60,000 nucleotides of DNA, taken from Symsagittifera roscoffensis. Lineage: Eukaryota > Xenacoelomorpha > Acoela > Convolutidae. The position numbers were made by a program, and so were the translations under genes. The DNA lies in contig NC_087071.1 of assembly GCF_963678635.1 (NCBI RefSeq), positions 12,229,088-12,289,087 on the forward strand. Direction: 5' to 3'. Shown in pieces: positions 1 through 13,900 of this stretch. The notes under the pieces were generated by a model. That model saw only the letters and a program-made list of their open reading frames with translations. It did no database searches and was not told the origin of the DNA. Positions within the stretch are counted from its first letter, which is position 1; every line of letters starts with the position of its first letter.

Positions 1-1952
1 GTTTCATTCTTCATCCAAGAGACAATTTTTGAAATTTCTGAACAATCACTTGTTTCAAAAATACTTTCCAATTTGGCGTAAATTGATTTCAAGTCTAAGT
101 TAACTTTAGCTAATTCGTTGTTTTTTACTTCTAGCTGGCTCGAAACTTCGTTTTTGCTACTCTCTGAATTTTGCAGGTCGTTTTCGATTGAGGCAATTTT
201 TGATTTTAATTCTGAAACTTCCGAATGTAAACGCTCATTTTTGACATTAAAATCATCGTGTAAAATTGCAGTTTCTCGATTAACTTCGTCGCTAATTTCA
301 CTATTTCTGCTAACTAATTCTTCAATTTCGACTGTTAGTTTTTCGCAAACATCTTTAACATCATCAAGTTCTTTTTGCAGAGCATTAATTTCTTTTATTA
401 AAGATTCTTTCTCGGCTTTTAGTTTTTCGATCGATTTTAATAATGATTCTCTTTCGAGTAATAAATTATTAATTTTCGTGTTGAGATCACATTTTTCGTG
501 TATTGAAGATGCTAATTTTTCTGAAACTTGTCTAAGGCGAAGTCCATATTCGTTTGTCTCGTTGGTAACATTTGAAAGTTTATTCATCATTTCTTGGATT
601 TGTTCACGGAGTTCCAAGTTCGACTTCCGTTCAAGCTCCAGATCACTGTTCACGTTTTTAAGTGCACTATTAAGTTCAGAAATTTTCACGACACTTTGGT
701 CTTTTTCTTCGTTTTCAGATTCCAAAACCGATTTCAAATCCTGATTTTCCTTCAACGCTACTTTAATTTCTTCCAACAAACAATTTATTGATTCTTGATT
801 TCCAATTTGCTTCAAATTTTCATTTTGAGGGAAATATTCATCGCTTAACTCAGAAAACATTTTCAAAATTCCTTCGTATTTTAGAGTAACGACGTCTAAG
901 TTTTGCATTAGGTTTGAGATTTCGACATTTAAACGTTTTTCCTTGCTTCTCAATTCTTCGCAAGAAGCCTGGAATTTCTCAACTTCTAATTTTAGAGCAT
1001 CAATTTCTTCGGAATGTTGAGATTTCAGATTTTCAAAATCTTGTTGCAATTTCTCAATAGTAAAATCTTTATTGCCTATTTGATCTTCTTGCTTTTCCAG
1101 TGTACTTTGAAGACCTATCAATTGATCTTTCAGAGATATTAATTCCGACTGCGTTTCAAATCTAGAGTTATTTTCTCGGTACAATTCAGAAATCGTCATT
1201 TTGAAACCTTCAATTTCACGATTCAACCGCATTATTACTTCTTCTTTGTCAAGTAAAGCTTGTTCTAATACAGATCTTTCTGAATTTTCTAACGGGAATG
1301 TTGTCTGTAAATTAGGACTTGGACTTTCTTTACTGCCAGTTCCCGATTCCAACCCTATTTTGCTCCTTTTCAACTTCTTTTTCAAAGATACAACTTCATT
1401 TTGTAACTCAGTTAGAATGGTAAGTTGAAATCCAGGTGATCTACTTAGATCAATGTTATCTTGATTCAAATCTTCGCTATTTCCAGAATTTCTCAAAACT
1501 TCTATTTGAGATTGTTTTAATTTCTCTAAATTTTTCTCACTTTCTGAGATTTGATTGACTAATTCTTCGGTCAAATCTTGCAAAGATTGATTTTTAGCCG
1601 CTAATTTAGAATTTTTGACTTGAAGATTATTTAAATTTTGCTGCAGTTCCTCCAAACTTAGTTTTTGATCTTCCATAACCACTTCCATTTTTTGATTCGA
1701 TAATAAAGATTCTTCCAGCAAAAACTGAGTTTGCTTCAAATCTTCACAATTCACACATTCTGAGCTCTCAGAATGGTTAGAGCGTCTTTCTAATTTCTGG
1801 TCTTGAGAAGGTGGACTTATTGCATGGATGTCTATTTTCTGTAATTCCTGGTCGGCGAGTTCCAAGGCAGTTGAAAGTTCTTTAATGCGAGATTGCAGTC
1901 TTTCATTTTCAGAGGAAAGCTTTTCATCTTCACCTGGTTTTGTTTCCAAAGG
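1..1952 (-). CDS. TRIP11: TRIP11 left copy, exon 7 (partial, coiled coil)
   Basis: The acceptor (AG at 1954-1953 on the minus strand) precedes a phase-0 exon beginning [19 protein letters not shown]. It runs open to the window edge. The right counterpart (45619-48924) is 3,306 bp, so about 1.35 kb of this exon lies outside the window. Almost every heptad is Leu/Glu/Lys-rich coiled coil. There are a few amino-acid differences from the right copy, for example SPPS against SSAS near 1815. Confidence 0.9.
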
Positions 1953-4900
1953 CTAAAATAACAGTTTTAACTGACATTGCGAAGCAGAACTTTGCATAAT
2001 CTTAGATGCAGAAAGAAAAATGAAAAAACTATGAAGGATTTGAAAGCGTTACAAAGAAACAGTTATTGAAGGACGCGACAAAGAAAAAACAGTGGTAACA
2101 CATCAATATTTTTAGAAACTAACTAGTCCATCAGAACTTCGAAACAGCCAACCAAAAGTTTGAGTAGTGTTAATGAATTAAATGCACATTTTTTTTTGAA
2201 ATACTTGAAAAAAGAACTCATTTTTCAACTTTCGACGAAAAAAATGAACACGATCAGGTTTTGCAATTTAAAAAATCTTTTATGATTGACATTTTTTTAC
2301 ACAGGCGAAGTTGCACTTCGCATACACAAGCAAAAATATGACCGATAACGCTACTGGGAAAAACTGAATGGGTAAAAGTTTGAGTCTACAAAATTTCATA
2401 AGTGACGCACGCCCATTATGAGTCTACATAATTGCTAAGTGACGCAAGCCAATTGACGCATTAGCAGTACCATTTCTTAGCATTGGCTATACATCATAGC
2501 TGGTTATTGATCAAAATGAACACTAATACTTGCGACTTAAGTTGGAAAAAAGATATTTCATACATAGTATCACACAAGCTTTGCTTGTGTAAAAAAAATA
2601 ACCCAATTAGAAAAAAAACTGGATCAAAAAGTTTTTCTTTGCTGGGAAATCTAAAAATTTATATTCATTTTCAAAACTGAAAGTCGATCAGATCACATTT
2701 TTCTTCTAAGCCATTTTGACTTGCGTATTTGACGCGAGTAACTTGCCTTTGTTTTAGCAATTGATTTTAGGAACTGATTTTACAGAAACCATACACTAGT
2801 CACTCATAAAATGGATAATACATGCTTTTAAATTGCCGATACTATGCAACAACAAGGCATCACAATGAACACTTTTATTTGCGATGTGGGTAGGAAAAAT
2901 GCAGTCTTTAGCTCCTCTCTTGTGCAACAACAGTTGTTGTACGAAATGATGCAAGTGATGTTTTTAACATAGAGGCGACGCTCGAACACGACAAAAACAG
3001 CTTTCACGAGTGTAATAAGAAAGAGTAGAAATTAGCCTCGAATTAGTAAAAACTCCTTCACTTCTGGAATTCGATCTGCAGCCTAGAGATTATGAGTGTC
3101 ACGCACTAAACATTCAATCACGAACGCTGTGACAGATGTTCTGAAATTTTCAATTCTACAGATCGTGATTATAGCAAAAAAGCCACTAAATTATTATTAT
3201 TATTATTATTAAGACTTCGCGACAAAGTCGCAGGGCGTTAACCCAAAAATTATGAAAACTAAGGATGAGTTTCCCGGCAGTTTGCACAGTCACAAGCGAA
3301 AATCCAAGTACATGGTTTGTCTGTATCGAAGTTTGCTTCAAACCAGCTCCAGAAAAAGGCAACGAGTCTTTTCTTGAGGCCCACGTCGTCAAGAAGATTG
3401 ACGAGTTTGTTAAATAATCGCGGAGTCCTGTACCAAAAATTACCACGGCCTGTCTCGAGCTTTAGATCTGGTAGTTCGAATATCTGCTTTTCTGAATTTC
3501 TTGTTGAATATTTTTGAATATAGGGAGTCAGGTGGTTGTTAAGTGACACATTGTATTTTTTGCTGAGAAGCTTGGAGAGCATCAAGAGGTCACTAATCTG
3601 GAAATACATCGATAAAGGAAGAATATTGAGAGCATAGAGACGTTGCTTGTAGTTCAACTCAGGGTATCCTAAGATCCAGTCAGACGCTCTTCGTTGCACC
3701 TGTTCGAGGCTTTTCATGTCGGCTTTTGATAGATTCCAGACGCAACAGCCATAGGAAAGAATGGGAAGTACCATTGACTTGTACATGTTCAATCTTTGGT
3801 GCCAATGGAGACGTCTAGCAGAATTTCTCTTCAACATTGAGAGCACTCGATTGGATTTGCCGCAGATATAGGTGATATGCTCGCTCCACTTCAAGCTGGT
3901 CGAGATGATAATTCCGAGGTCTTTTTCGGACGAGACAGTTTTCAGTTCTTCGTTATACAAAATCAGAGAGCTGGGGCAGTTTTTCGTAAAGGAGAGGAGA
4001 TGACACTTATCGACGTTGAAAATCATATCGTTCAAGTCGCACCACGTTTCCAATAGTCGTAAATCTTGTTGGAGAAACGAAGAACAGCCTTTATCTCGAA
4101 TTGACAATAATTTGGTATCATCAGCGAATAAGAAGGGTAAAGACAACAAGCCATCGGTTATGTCCATCACGTAGATCAGGAACAAAAGGGGACCAAGGAT
4201 GGATCCTTGGGGAACGCCACTAGTGACTAACAGGAAACCGGATGTTGCTTCGCCAATCTGAACATATTGCTTCCGACCAGATAGATAACTCTTAATTATT
4301 TTCAGCAGATTTCCTCCTACGCCTAGATGCTGAAGCTTCTGGAGAAGAATGCTGTGATTGATTTTGTCAAAGGCTTTTGAGAAGTCTAAGTACACTGTTT
4401 CGACAACATTGCCAGGGTTCAACACCCCTTTATAAATGTTGTCAAGGAAGATCAAGAGTTGTAATACAGGCGATTTCCGCTTCTGGAAGCCAAATTGACA
4501 TGAAGGAATGCGATCGTACACAAACTCAAATAACGCATCAAATATGCATTTCTCGAACACTTTAGAACAGATGTTCAACAACGTAATAGGTCGATAGTTG
4601 GTAACGTCTGCTTTTGATCCTTTTTTGAAAAGAGGGCTTATCTTCCCAACTTTCCACTGGTCTGGAAATACGCAAGTTTGTTGTATTTTATAGAAGAGTT
4701 TTGATAGAGACAGTGAAAGTTCGGGTACTTCTTTGAAAAGAACAGGCGGAAGTTGGTCGGGGCCACGTGACTTCGTAACATCCAGTCCCACAAGAGTTTG
4801 GCTGATTTTGAGCGGGGAAATGTCGTAGTCGGTCAGAACAGGATTACTAGGAGCTTCAGGGCGCGTTGACGCCGGTGAAAACACGGAGTTGAAATACTTG

Positions 4901-7900
4901 TTGAACATTTCGCATTGGTGTGTTGCGCTTTCAGCAGTCTGGTTGCCCCAGTGAATCCTAGCTGGAATTAGCGAGCTACTGTTCAGGGACTTGAAGTATT
5001 TAAAAAGGTGCTTGGTGCTCCTGCCTTCAGCAAGTTTGGATTCGTAATCGGCTTTGTCAGTTTCAAGAGCATTTGACAGAACTGCTTCCGAGTACTGTAT
5101 TTTCTGAAATATGGTAGCGGATGGTTTGACCGCGCCTTTCTTCAAAGCTTTCAGTTTCTTCATCAGATGGGACGATTCTGGTGAAACCCAGGGAGGCAAC
5201 GTAACTCGGTGCGAAGTCTTGAAAGGAATACAGCGCAACATCAGTGCACGCAACCATACATGCCATTCCTCCAGCAACACATTCGGATTCGACCAGCACT
5301 TTCCAACGAAAGGAAACTCGGATATCAAGGCGGAGAGACTAGCATAGTCGGCATGTACCCGAACACTTTTAATTGCGAGTAGGTTGGAAAAAAGTGAAGT
5401 GAAACATTTTCGTGAAGTGAAACATAAAGTGAAGTGAAACATAAAGTGAAGTGAAACATAAAAACGAGACAATGCGACCTAAATAAGTGATAAATCACTT
5501 CTTTCATTCAGCCTTGAACAAAAAAGCAAAGCCTGGATCAATAGCTCAAGCTTTTATTTTGCTGTGAAAACTGATAATTAATTTCCATTTTCAAAATTAG
5601 AAGTTGATCGCGTTTTTTGGTGACCTTTTCAATTTTGCTGTTCCATAGTGGAGTTCGCCTTCTTTTAAAAAATAGAAAAGCGCTGAACTTAAAAGAAATC
5701 ACATGGCATACCGCTAAAAATCAAAACTGAGCGTGATCAAACTTTAAGACTTTACTGAAAAAAAAAATCAGCAAGACCTATAAAAGAGTCTTTACTACGT
5801 TCATTACTCTTAAAAACCAGTAAAAAGACTGGTTGACATCGGGTTTGATGGGAGCTGTTTGAAGTCCCGAAAAATAATCTGTGCAATGGACGGTTTTTGA
5901 AAAAATATGGCCTCGCTTGTGTGAATATTAAAAATGTAATTTGTGATTTTGAGACAATTGCTCCCACAAACTTTACAAATAAAATTGCTAAACTGCCATG
6001 TAAACTGATCAGTGAATTTTTAAGACCATCAAAAATTACGATTTTGCCTAAAAAGTCTTTTGTTCTCCATCATCCACGCACTGAGACGCACTGAGAACTG
6101 AAACAGCATCAAAACTGAAAAGTTAATAAAATTCTAACCTGAGTTTCGTTCGACTCTTGCAACCTGGCTGATACCTCTTCGAGCCTCAGTAACGCTTCAC
6201 TTCGTTCTTTTATCAATTTCTGAGATAGAAGTAGTAAGTTCGATGTGTGTAAGTTTGAGGCTTCTGTTTGCAACAGTTCTAAGTCGATTTCTGGGTTTTT
6301 CTCTGGTTGATGAGTGGAAAGATAAGCGGCTAAATGGTCGAGCTGAAATAAAAAAAAGTTGCCATCTTTTTTCCCAGAAGTTTTAAAAAAAATGAAAATT
6401 ACTAATTTCTGGCTTCAAGAATACTTCAATTTAAAAATTACACATTGAATTAGATTATAATTGCCATAGTAAACAGACGCATTTTTTGAAACAAAAGAAA
6501 CCATTAGTGACGAATCGAAGCGAACTATCAGATGCTATGAGACTTAATGTCAGATATTTCTCAGGCTCATTATTAGGGACAAAATGACGACCTTTTTCAA
6601 GCTTCTTTAACACTTTTTGCTGGAATCGTTTTAAGTAAAGGCTTTTTAAAAGGACTCTTGTTGATGTAGTTCACACAAAAGGTCAACGTGAATAAGTGAC
6701 AAAAATTTTTCACAGCATTAAACAAGTTTTAAGTAATTTCCGAGCATTCACTAAGCCAAAAACTCAAAATTAGACGCCAATTGATCTGAAGACAAACTAG
6801 CAAAATAAATTGTTGTCATAAAAAATCAACAACTGTTTTTGGAAATACAAAAAATTCAATCTCAGAAAAGCAGACGAGAAACACAAGCACTAGCATTAAG
6901 CAAGCTTTTAGTATTTTCCGAGGATTAAGTATTTCCGAATTTAAAGCTGCGATTTAAAAAGCAGCATCAATTTCAATTACAAATGTGTAAGAAAAGTTGT
7001 CCATGGATACAAAAAGTCTAGTTCCCGACTACAATACACTTGCTCTCGCAATTGTAAATATTAAAATTGCCGTATAAATAATGGTGTATTTTTATGATGG
7101 TGTATGTGTAGTTTTACGAGTAGCGGGAAATTTGAAAAACATTTGACTTAAATTTACAATTACAGAAGGAACTACCTAGAAAACATTTTGGACCCGAATG
7201 TTTGACTCACCTCGAAGAAGTCGAAGCCCAACTGGGTTATGGCTGACTGACCAATCGGTGTTTTCACTTCTTCGTCGTCTTCATCTTCAGCTGGTTCCGT
7301 CTGTTGTCCCTGATTGAGGAACTGGATTTGCACAGGCGAACCTGGTTTACTGCAGTCGTCTATAAATAATACGAAAAACTGATGTGTACTTTATTTGCAC
7401 TTTTGAGGTGTTGTCATGTATATTATATTTAATCGGTGGTTCATTCAGAGGCTTTGATGGAAGATATATCGTATTCACTGAAAATTGATCGACACAGGCG
7501 AAGCAGAGATTCACACCACTTGCGATACAACACAAACAGCATGACGAACTAGCAGACAGACATTGAGAGGAAAGAAGCTAGCAAAGCCGACAAAGTTCAA
7601 GAAAAACTGAAAAAATATATACAGTAAACATGCCGAATAACGCAATTGAATGTTAAATTTGCATCAAAACAACGAAGCGGTAAACATCCGACCGTTTTTG
7701 AGCTGCCGTTGAGAGAAACTTTTTTTGCAGAAAAAACCTAAAATATTTTAAAAACAACCTAATCACCCTCTCAAAAGACTCACACGCATAAGAAACGTCT
7801 TTCGCTCGTCAGGTAACGCAATATGAATCCGCTATTAAGTATAAATAAATAGGAAACCGAGTAACCAAAAAACGGACGTAACATTGAACCGGAATTGGTA

Positions 7901-10900
7901 AATTTAAAACCAACATAGAAAACAAATACTGAATAGAACGGGTATTTGAAATACACACAAAATGAAAATATGTCAATGGCTTGACAAAAATGAAGGCTTG
8001 AGAAAACGATTTAGTGAATCTGTTGGACAAATTTTTAACACAAGAAAAGCTTTTTAGAAATATTTTCATGAAAAAAATTTCGGTGAAGTGCAACGAAATT
8101 TCCGCAACAAAAATGGGGCTTTGGAAATGGCAGTCAGAAAGCTAGAAGAAAATTGAAACTGCGAGAAGAGTCCGTTCTACGGCAGCTGAGCCGACAAAAA
8201 ACAAACAGACGGATGATAATACGAAAAAGAAGTTTGAAAAAAACTGGGTCTCGGGTGGATTCAAACCCCTGGCCTTTGTAGTCTCAAGGTAATAGCGCGT
8301 AATATATTGAGTGGTGATTGTCCCAAATTGGCTATCTTTTAACCCCCATAACTTTACGAGAAATGCCAACTAAAAGGTCGAAATTCGTCTGTAAAAAAAC
8401 ACTCTGAGCACAAATATTCTGAGACTTTCTTCGAAAGTCGGAACAACTTGGATTGTTATCAGCCCATTTTTGATAGAATAAAAAAGTACTGTAATAAAAA
8501 TGATCGGCTGTCATTGTAATTTCTTGCATTGTTATCGAATAAATTGTTTAATGCTCAATTCGTCTTTTTTTGGCTGGGGGGTTCACTTGTCGACGTGTGT
8601 GGGGTGGGGTGATGGGAGAGAATGTTTACATGGGTCTAGTCACTTTCAGTGACTTGGTCAGAACAAAGACCAACAATTTGTACAGCTACCATCTCTTTTT
8701 TACAAACGCGAAAAACCATTTTCACTTGATTCGAACAAAGGTTAACTTACTAATAGGCGATGAAGGGGTCGTCACCACAGTTGTCGGTTTGCCCTGGGAA
8801 GCTATCAGATGCCAACTACTAGTCGAATCAATCGTACTCCCTCCCTCACTCCTCGCACTACTCCCACAGCTGTTCTGATGATGGTCGTGTTTTTGGAGGT
8901 CGGAATCATCTGTCATGGATACGGAGGGGGCACTAAACATATTTATTGTTTTACTTGAATTCCAGTAGGTAAACGGGTAAAAGTTGTTCAGATCATTATG
9001 ACTTCAACTAATAGCTAAATTACAACCTCAACGAAGATTTGAATCTGGGTTGCATGATTAAAGTCAACTTGATTTAAATCAATGATTTAAATCGGAATTT
9101 AATCGTAAAATAAAAAAAAAATCAACCCTTGTGTTATCCTGTCGAGTGCCGCGGTAAACATATAACCCAGCTTGCAGTATTTACATTGGTTACGTACTTC
9201 GCTCTTCATAGCATACTTTTAAATGAAAAAAATTTTCAGCACTTTCGGATTTATCCATTCCAGTCTCAGAAAATTGTGTTCTTCTTTTGGATGTTGAATC
9301 AGTAATTGTGCGTACATTAATTGATTCTTGAAACAAAAACGCTTCCAATAAAAATCGAAAAAATCAAGGTAAAATTGTCTACGACATTTGAACTTTATTC
9401 TTTGCCGAACCTAATTTTGCCACATTTTCGACATGAATATGCCGCCAAATTAGTAAACTGAAAGACTCAAAACTCAAAAAGAAATCATTTAAAAAGAAAC
9501 AACTTAACTACGATATGAAATTGGAATCTTAATCAACCAAAACGTATTGCCATTGTCATTGGCGCACAATAGTTTTTTTAAAAAAAAGAAACCGAAACCA
9601 AGGTTTTTTTTTTGTTTGAAAAATCAACGAACCCATCCTTATACTAACCAATCATATTGTTTACTTTTTTTGGATTGTAAGTTCCAGAGAAAAAAAAGAA
9701 AAAAAACTCAATCTTTTTTTTTGTTACAATACAATTGCGAGGGTTCCATGTAATCAAAGGAATTACACTCCTTGTACTCCTTACAACCAGCGTCTCAGAC
9801 TCTCAGAGTCTCCTTACACTCCATGTAATCAAAGGAATTGTTGTCTGACACGTCAAAACGTGAATTAAGTTTAGGAGACATAGTCAATTAAAAATGAATT
9901 CAACCTATGATGCTGTTTTTAGAGTCATAGAAACAGACGTAAAAATTTTTAAAAAAGCAATTAACCAAGCCATAAGCGATTCCGACGAAGTACAGATCAT
10001 AAACGATTTCTTAACGGAATTGAAGAGCTTGCTTGACGATGCCAATAACGAAGCAGTCAAGATAATACGCACCGGAACGGACCAGCAAGACTCAATCATT
10101 GAACGATTGAAAACTTTGAAAGTTTTGTACCGAACGATCTAACTATGATCAAAACGATACGAGCGTACCCTCAACAACACTGCCACGTCTTCTTTAAACT
10201 CATCACGAGTAGCCAGCAACAACTCGACGCCTTCAATAATACGACAAGCCTTGGAAAATCTTCCCCTTCGACGCCAAACGGAAAGTTTAACCCGTAGAAC
10301 CACTACACAAAACGTCACCATGGACCAGGACACCCCGAACGATTTGCCACAATTTTCAGGATTGCCAGCAATCTTAAACGCTACTTCAAACCACAGATCA
10401 AATTCCGCCCAGGACAATTCAGGACTCCTACTTCGCCCCGGATCTAACAGCGACGCCAAGACCTTGGATCATCGCATTCATCAACAACAAACAGAAACTC
10501 TTGGAACTCAAACTGCCCATGGAAATCACCTCCATCCTCAGTCAAACCTCTCATTGCAGCAGCCGAACGCCGACTTGTCACAAAGTTCAAACCTTCAGCC
10601 GAACCACCCAGAAGCTCAACTTCAAGGAACGACTATAGAATTGAACAATGGAACTCAACTCCAAATCGACAATCAGCAATTGACAGCAACAGTGGGACAC
10701 AGACCGAACTCAGAAGCTCAACTTCATGAAACGTCACCGCACTCCAACCCTGGAACTCAAATCCAAGTTTTCAATCAGCAGATGAACGCACCAGCAACCC
10801 GACAAAGAAATGTTTCAGCGCCAATATTTCTTCCGACAGCAACTTCAAAAGCAGCTCAGAGTCAAATGATTGCACAGCAAATCACACACCCAATTCTTGC

Positions 10901-13900
10901 TCCCCAGACAGCTAGCCCCCCATATGGACTATACCAGCCTTCAAGCCAAGAACAGAACCAGCCTTCAAGCCAACAACAGAACCAGCCTTCAAGCCAACAA
11001 CAGAACCAGCCTTCAAGCCAACAACAGCGGACACATAATCCGAATAGCGCCTTTAGACCCATCTTGACGATTGGAAATCAGAATTCAACCAATCATCCCC
11101 CCACCAACGTGTTCAGTGGACACCAGACGACAGCTAAGGGTATCACAAACAACAACGGAGTACCGATACCAGCACAACCAGCACTACTGCCAACAAACCA
11201 AGGAGATCAACGAACAGCAACAAATTGGACCTCCAGCCAGCCGACCCTGACTCACCAATGTACACAACCTGCCATACGTTCGTACCAGGAAGGATTTCTG
11301 GGAACCACGACAGCATACAACCCTACGAACATGCAGGCTGCAGGGGACCAACAGGAACAACTCACCCAAATATCAACCGACCTCCCCCTCATCAACATGC
11401 AGTCCATCAACATGCAGCACATCAACATGCAGCACATCAGAACCAGCCGACTTATTTTCCGATTCCGACCAACCTTGGAACAGCACCGACAGACCACAAC
11501 CATCATCAAACGATCTCGAAGACATTCAGGAAATCAGTGCCTATTGTCAAACCATTCATATTCGACGGAGAACCTGAACAATGGTTAGATTGGATAGGAC
11601 TGTTCAACGCAACCATCAACAGCACCGACATGACAAACTCGGAAAAGATGACACATCTGCAGAAACTTGTATCCGGAGATCCCAAATCTCTCATCCGAGG
11701 ATATGGATGCAATGGAGCAATGTATGACGCAGCCCTTCAGCGACTGGAAAACGACTTTGGTAACCCGACAAAGATAGTTACATCCTTCCTTCGACGACTC
11801 GACGCCATCAGCGGCCCCAATCTACGACATACCAGAAGCTACAAGGACCTCGCCAACTTCCTACAGACCATGGTCATTACATTCACGACACTTGGATTCC
11901 AGCACGATCTACACTCTATGACAAATGTCCAAACAGTTTTGTCAAAACTGCCTACCCCTTGCCGACTAGAATGGAATAGATACAATCTGCAATGCAACAT
12001 CAGACAACTATCACTCATCGACCTCACCAATTGGTTCAACATCTACGTCGAAGCATGCAGCGATTTGCCGAGCAACAGCAACAACAACAACACCAGAAAC
12101 AGAAGCAGCAGCAACAACTACAACAGCAGCAACACTCAAGGATCATCATCCAACGGTCACACCCACCAACATGGACCATCGGATCACCGCGCCAATCAGA
12201 ACAACCGGAACCAGCAACGCAGCCAGCAGCAACATAAATCTGGACAAAAGGATCAACGACGAGATTTTTGCCCGGAGAAACGCAATTGCCAGTACCTTGG
12301 AAAATGCCAACACTTCATCGCAATGAACCCAAAGGACAGATTACAGCATGCCAGGGACCTACAACTGTTTCAACTGCCTCAGCCCCCACAAGTTCACCGA
12401 CTGTCAATCAACATAAACCTGCCGGACGGACGGATGCAGTAAGAAACGCCACACACTTCTGCACAACAGCAGCGCCAACAATTCGACGACACAGAGGGAG
12501 ACAGCCAACCGGAATTCCAGACAACATGACGACACCACCAACTGCAGCACCAGCATAAGCAGAAGGAAATCGACTCGCCACATTCCGACCCTGCCAATAA
12601 CGATCTCTCATGGCAAACATAGAGTTCATGCCTATGCAATGCTTGATTGTGGAAGCAAACTGACATTGCTTAAATCATCAATCGCCCTCCAACTCAAACC
12701 AGATCTGCAATTAGACCACACCATCCAGCTAAACCAAGCACTGACATCATCAGACACAGCTTCTACAAAGATGACGATCGCGATTGGACCCTACAACCAG
12801 GAAAAGCAGCCATTTCAACTAAATGACATCGACGTCATAATGGATTGGAACCTTTCCCAATTCAACCCTGAATTCGTCAACTCCATCTGCCAAAGGAACG
12901 AGCCACTTCAACACATTCGGATAGCCACACTGCCCTCGAAAGAAATCGGAATCATCATTGGATGCGATTTCGCCGAACTCGTGACACCTTCAGAAGTAAT
13001 CCATTCAAAACAATATGTGCCTATTGGATGGAAAACGCCACTTGGATGGTCTCTCTGTGGACGAGACAATGCAGCGACACCCAACGACATCAACACAATC
13101 AACTTCACGACAGACGATACACTGTTTCGCCACGTAGCTGAATGGATGAAAATGGACGCCGAAGGGATTTCAACTGACCAACGCAGCCTCTCAACAGACG
13201 ACAAGCAAGCTCTCCGCATCTTGGAATCTTCAACAACCCGCTTGCCCAATGGACACTACGAAGTTGGAATGCTTTGGAAACGTGGACAACAACTGCCAAA
13301 CAAAAGATGGCTTGCCAAGAAGCAGCTCGACAGCCTCCTCCAACGACTGATGAGAAACACCGAGATGGCACAGAAATATCAGGAGACCATCGACACCGAC
13401 TTGCAGAAAGGTTTCATAGTCAAAGTTGATGATTCCTATGAAGACTCAACAGGAAAATGGTACCTTCCTCATCATCCAGTGACAAACATCAATAAACCTG
13501 GCAAGGTACCTCGAGTCCTTAATGCATCGAGCATCTACAAAGGAGTATCACTCAACAGCAACCTACTTACTGGACCAGACCTCCTCACAAACCTTACTGG
13601 AATCGTTATACGATTTCGCCAGGACCAAATCGCTATTTCTGCCGACATTGAAGCAATGTTCATGCAGGTCTTCGTGAGTCCAGAGGACCAGCCGTGTTTG
13701 CGATTTCTGTGGAAGGACAACACGGGCCGACCCGCAACCTTCCAATACACCCGCCACATCTTCGGATCTACCGACTCAACATGTGTTGCCTGCTACGCCA
13801 CTCGACAATGTGCGAAGGACAATGCCGACAAATATCCAGCCTTGGAGCAAATCACAAAACGCAACATATACATGGACGACCTATACAAAGCCGTTTCAAC

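Larger units (their letters stand above)
1953..6138 (-). other. TRIP11: TRIP11 left intron 6 with LINE, SINE and repeats
   Basis: This intron is 4.2 kb. It holds dispersed repeat B (about 2240-2760), a tRNA-like SINE head (3061-3128), the LINE (3191-5360) and a short tandem repeat (5393-5460). The homologous right intron (43553-45618) is 2.07 kb and lacks the LINE. No conserved ORF is seen. Confidence 0.8.

Noticed and set aside
118-744. 208-codon Ser/Phe-rich ORF on the plus strand
   Set aside because: It is the antisense of the TRIP11 coiled-coil exon 7; Ser/Phe richness mirrors Glu/Lys codons.
5361-5472. N-terminal extension of the LINE ORF
   Set aside because: The matching sequence exists in the right arm without the LINE, so it is host flank that happens to be in frame.
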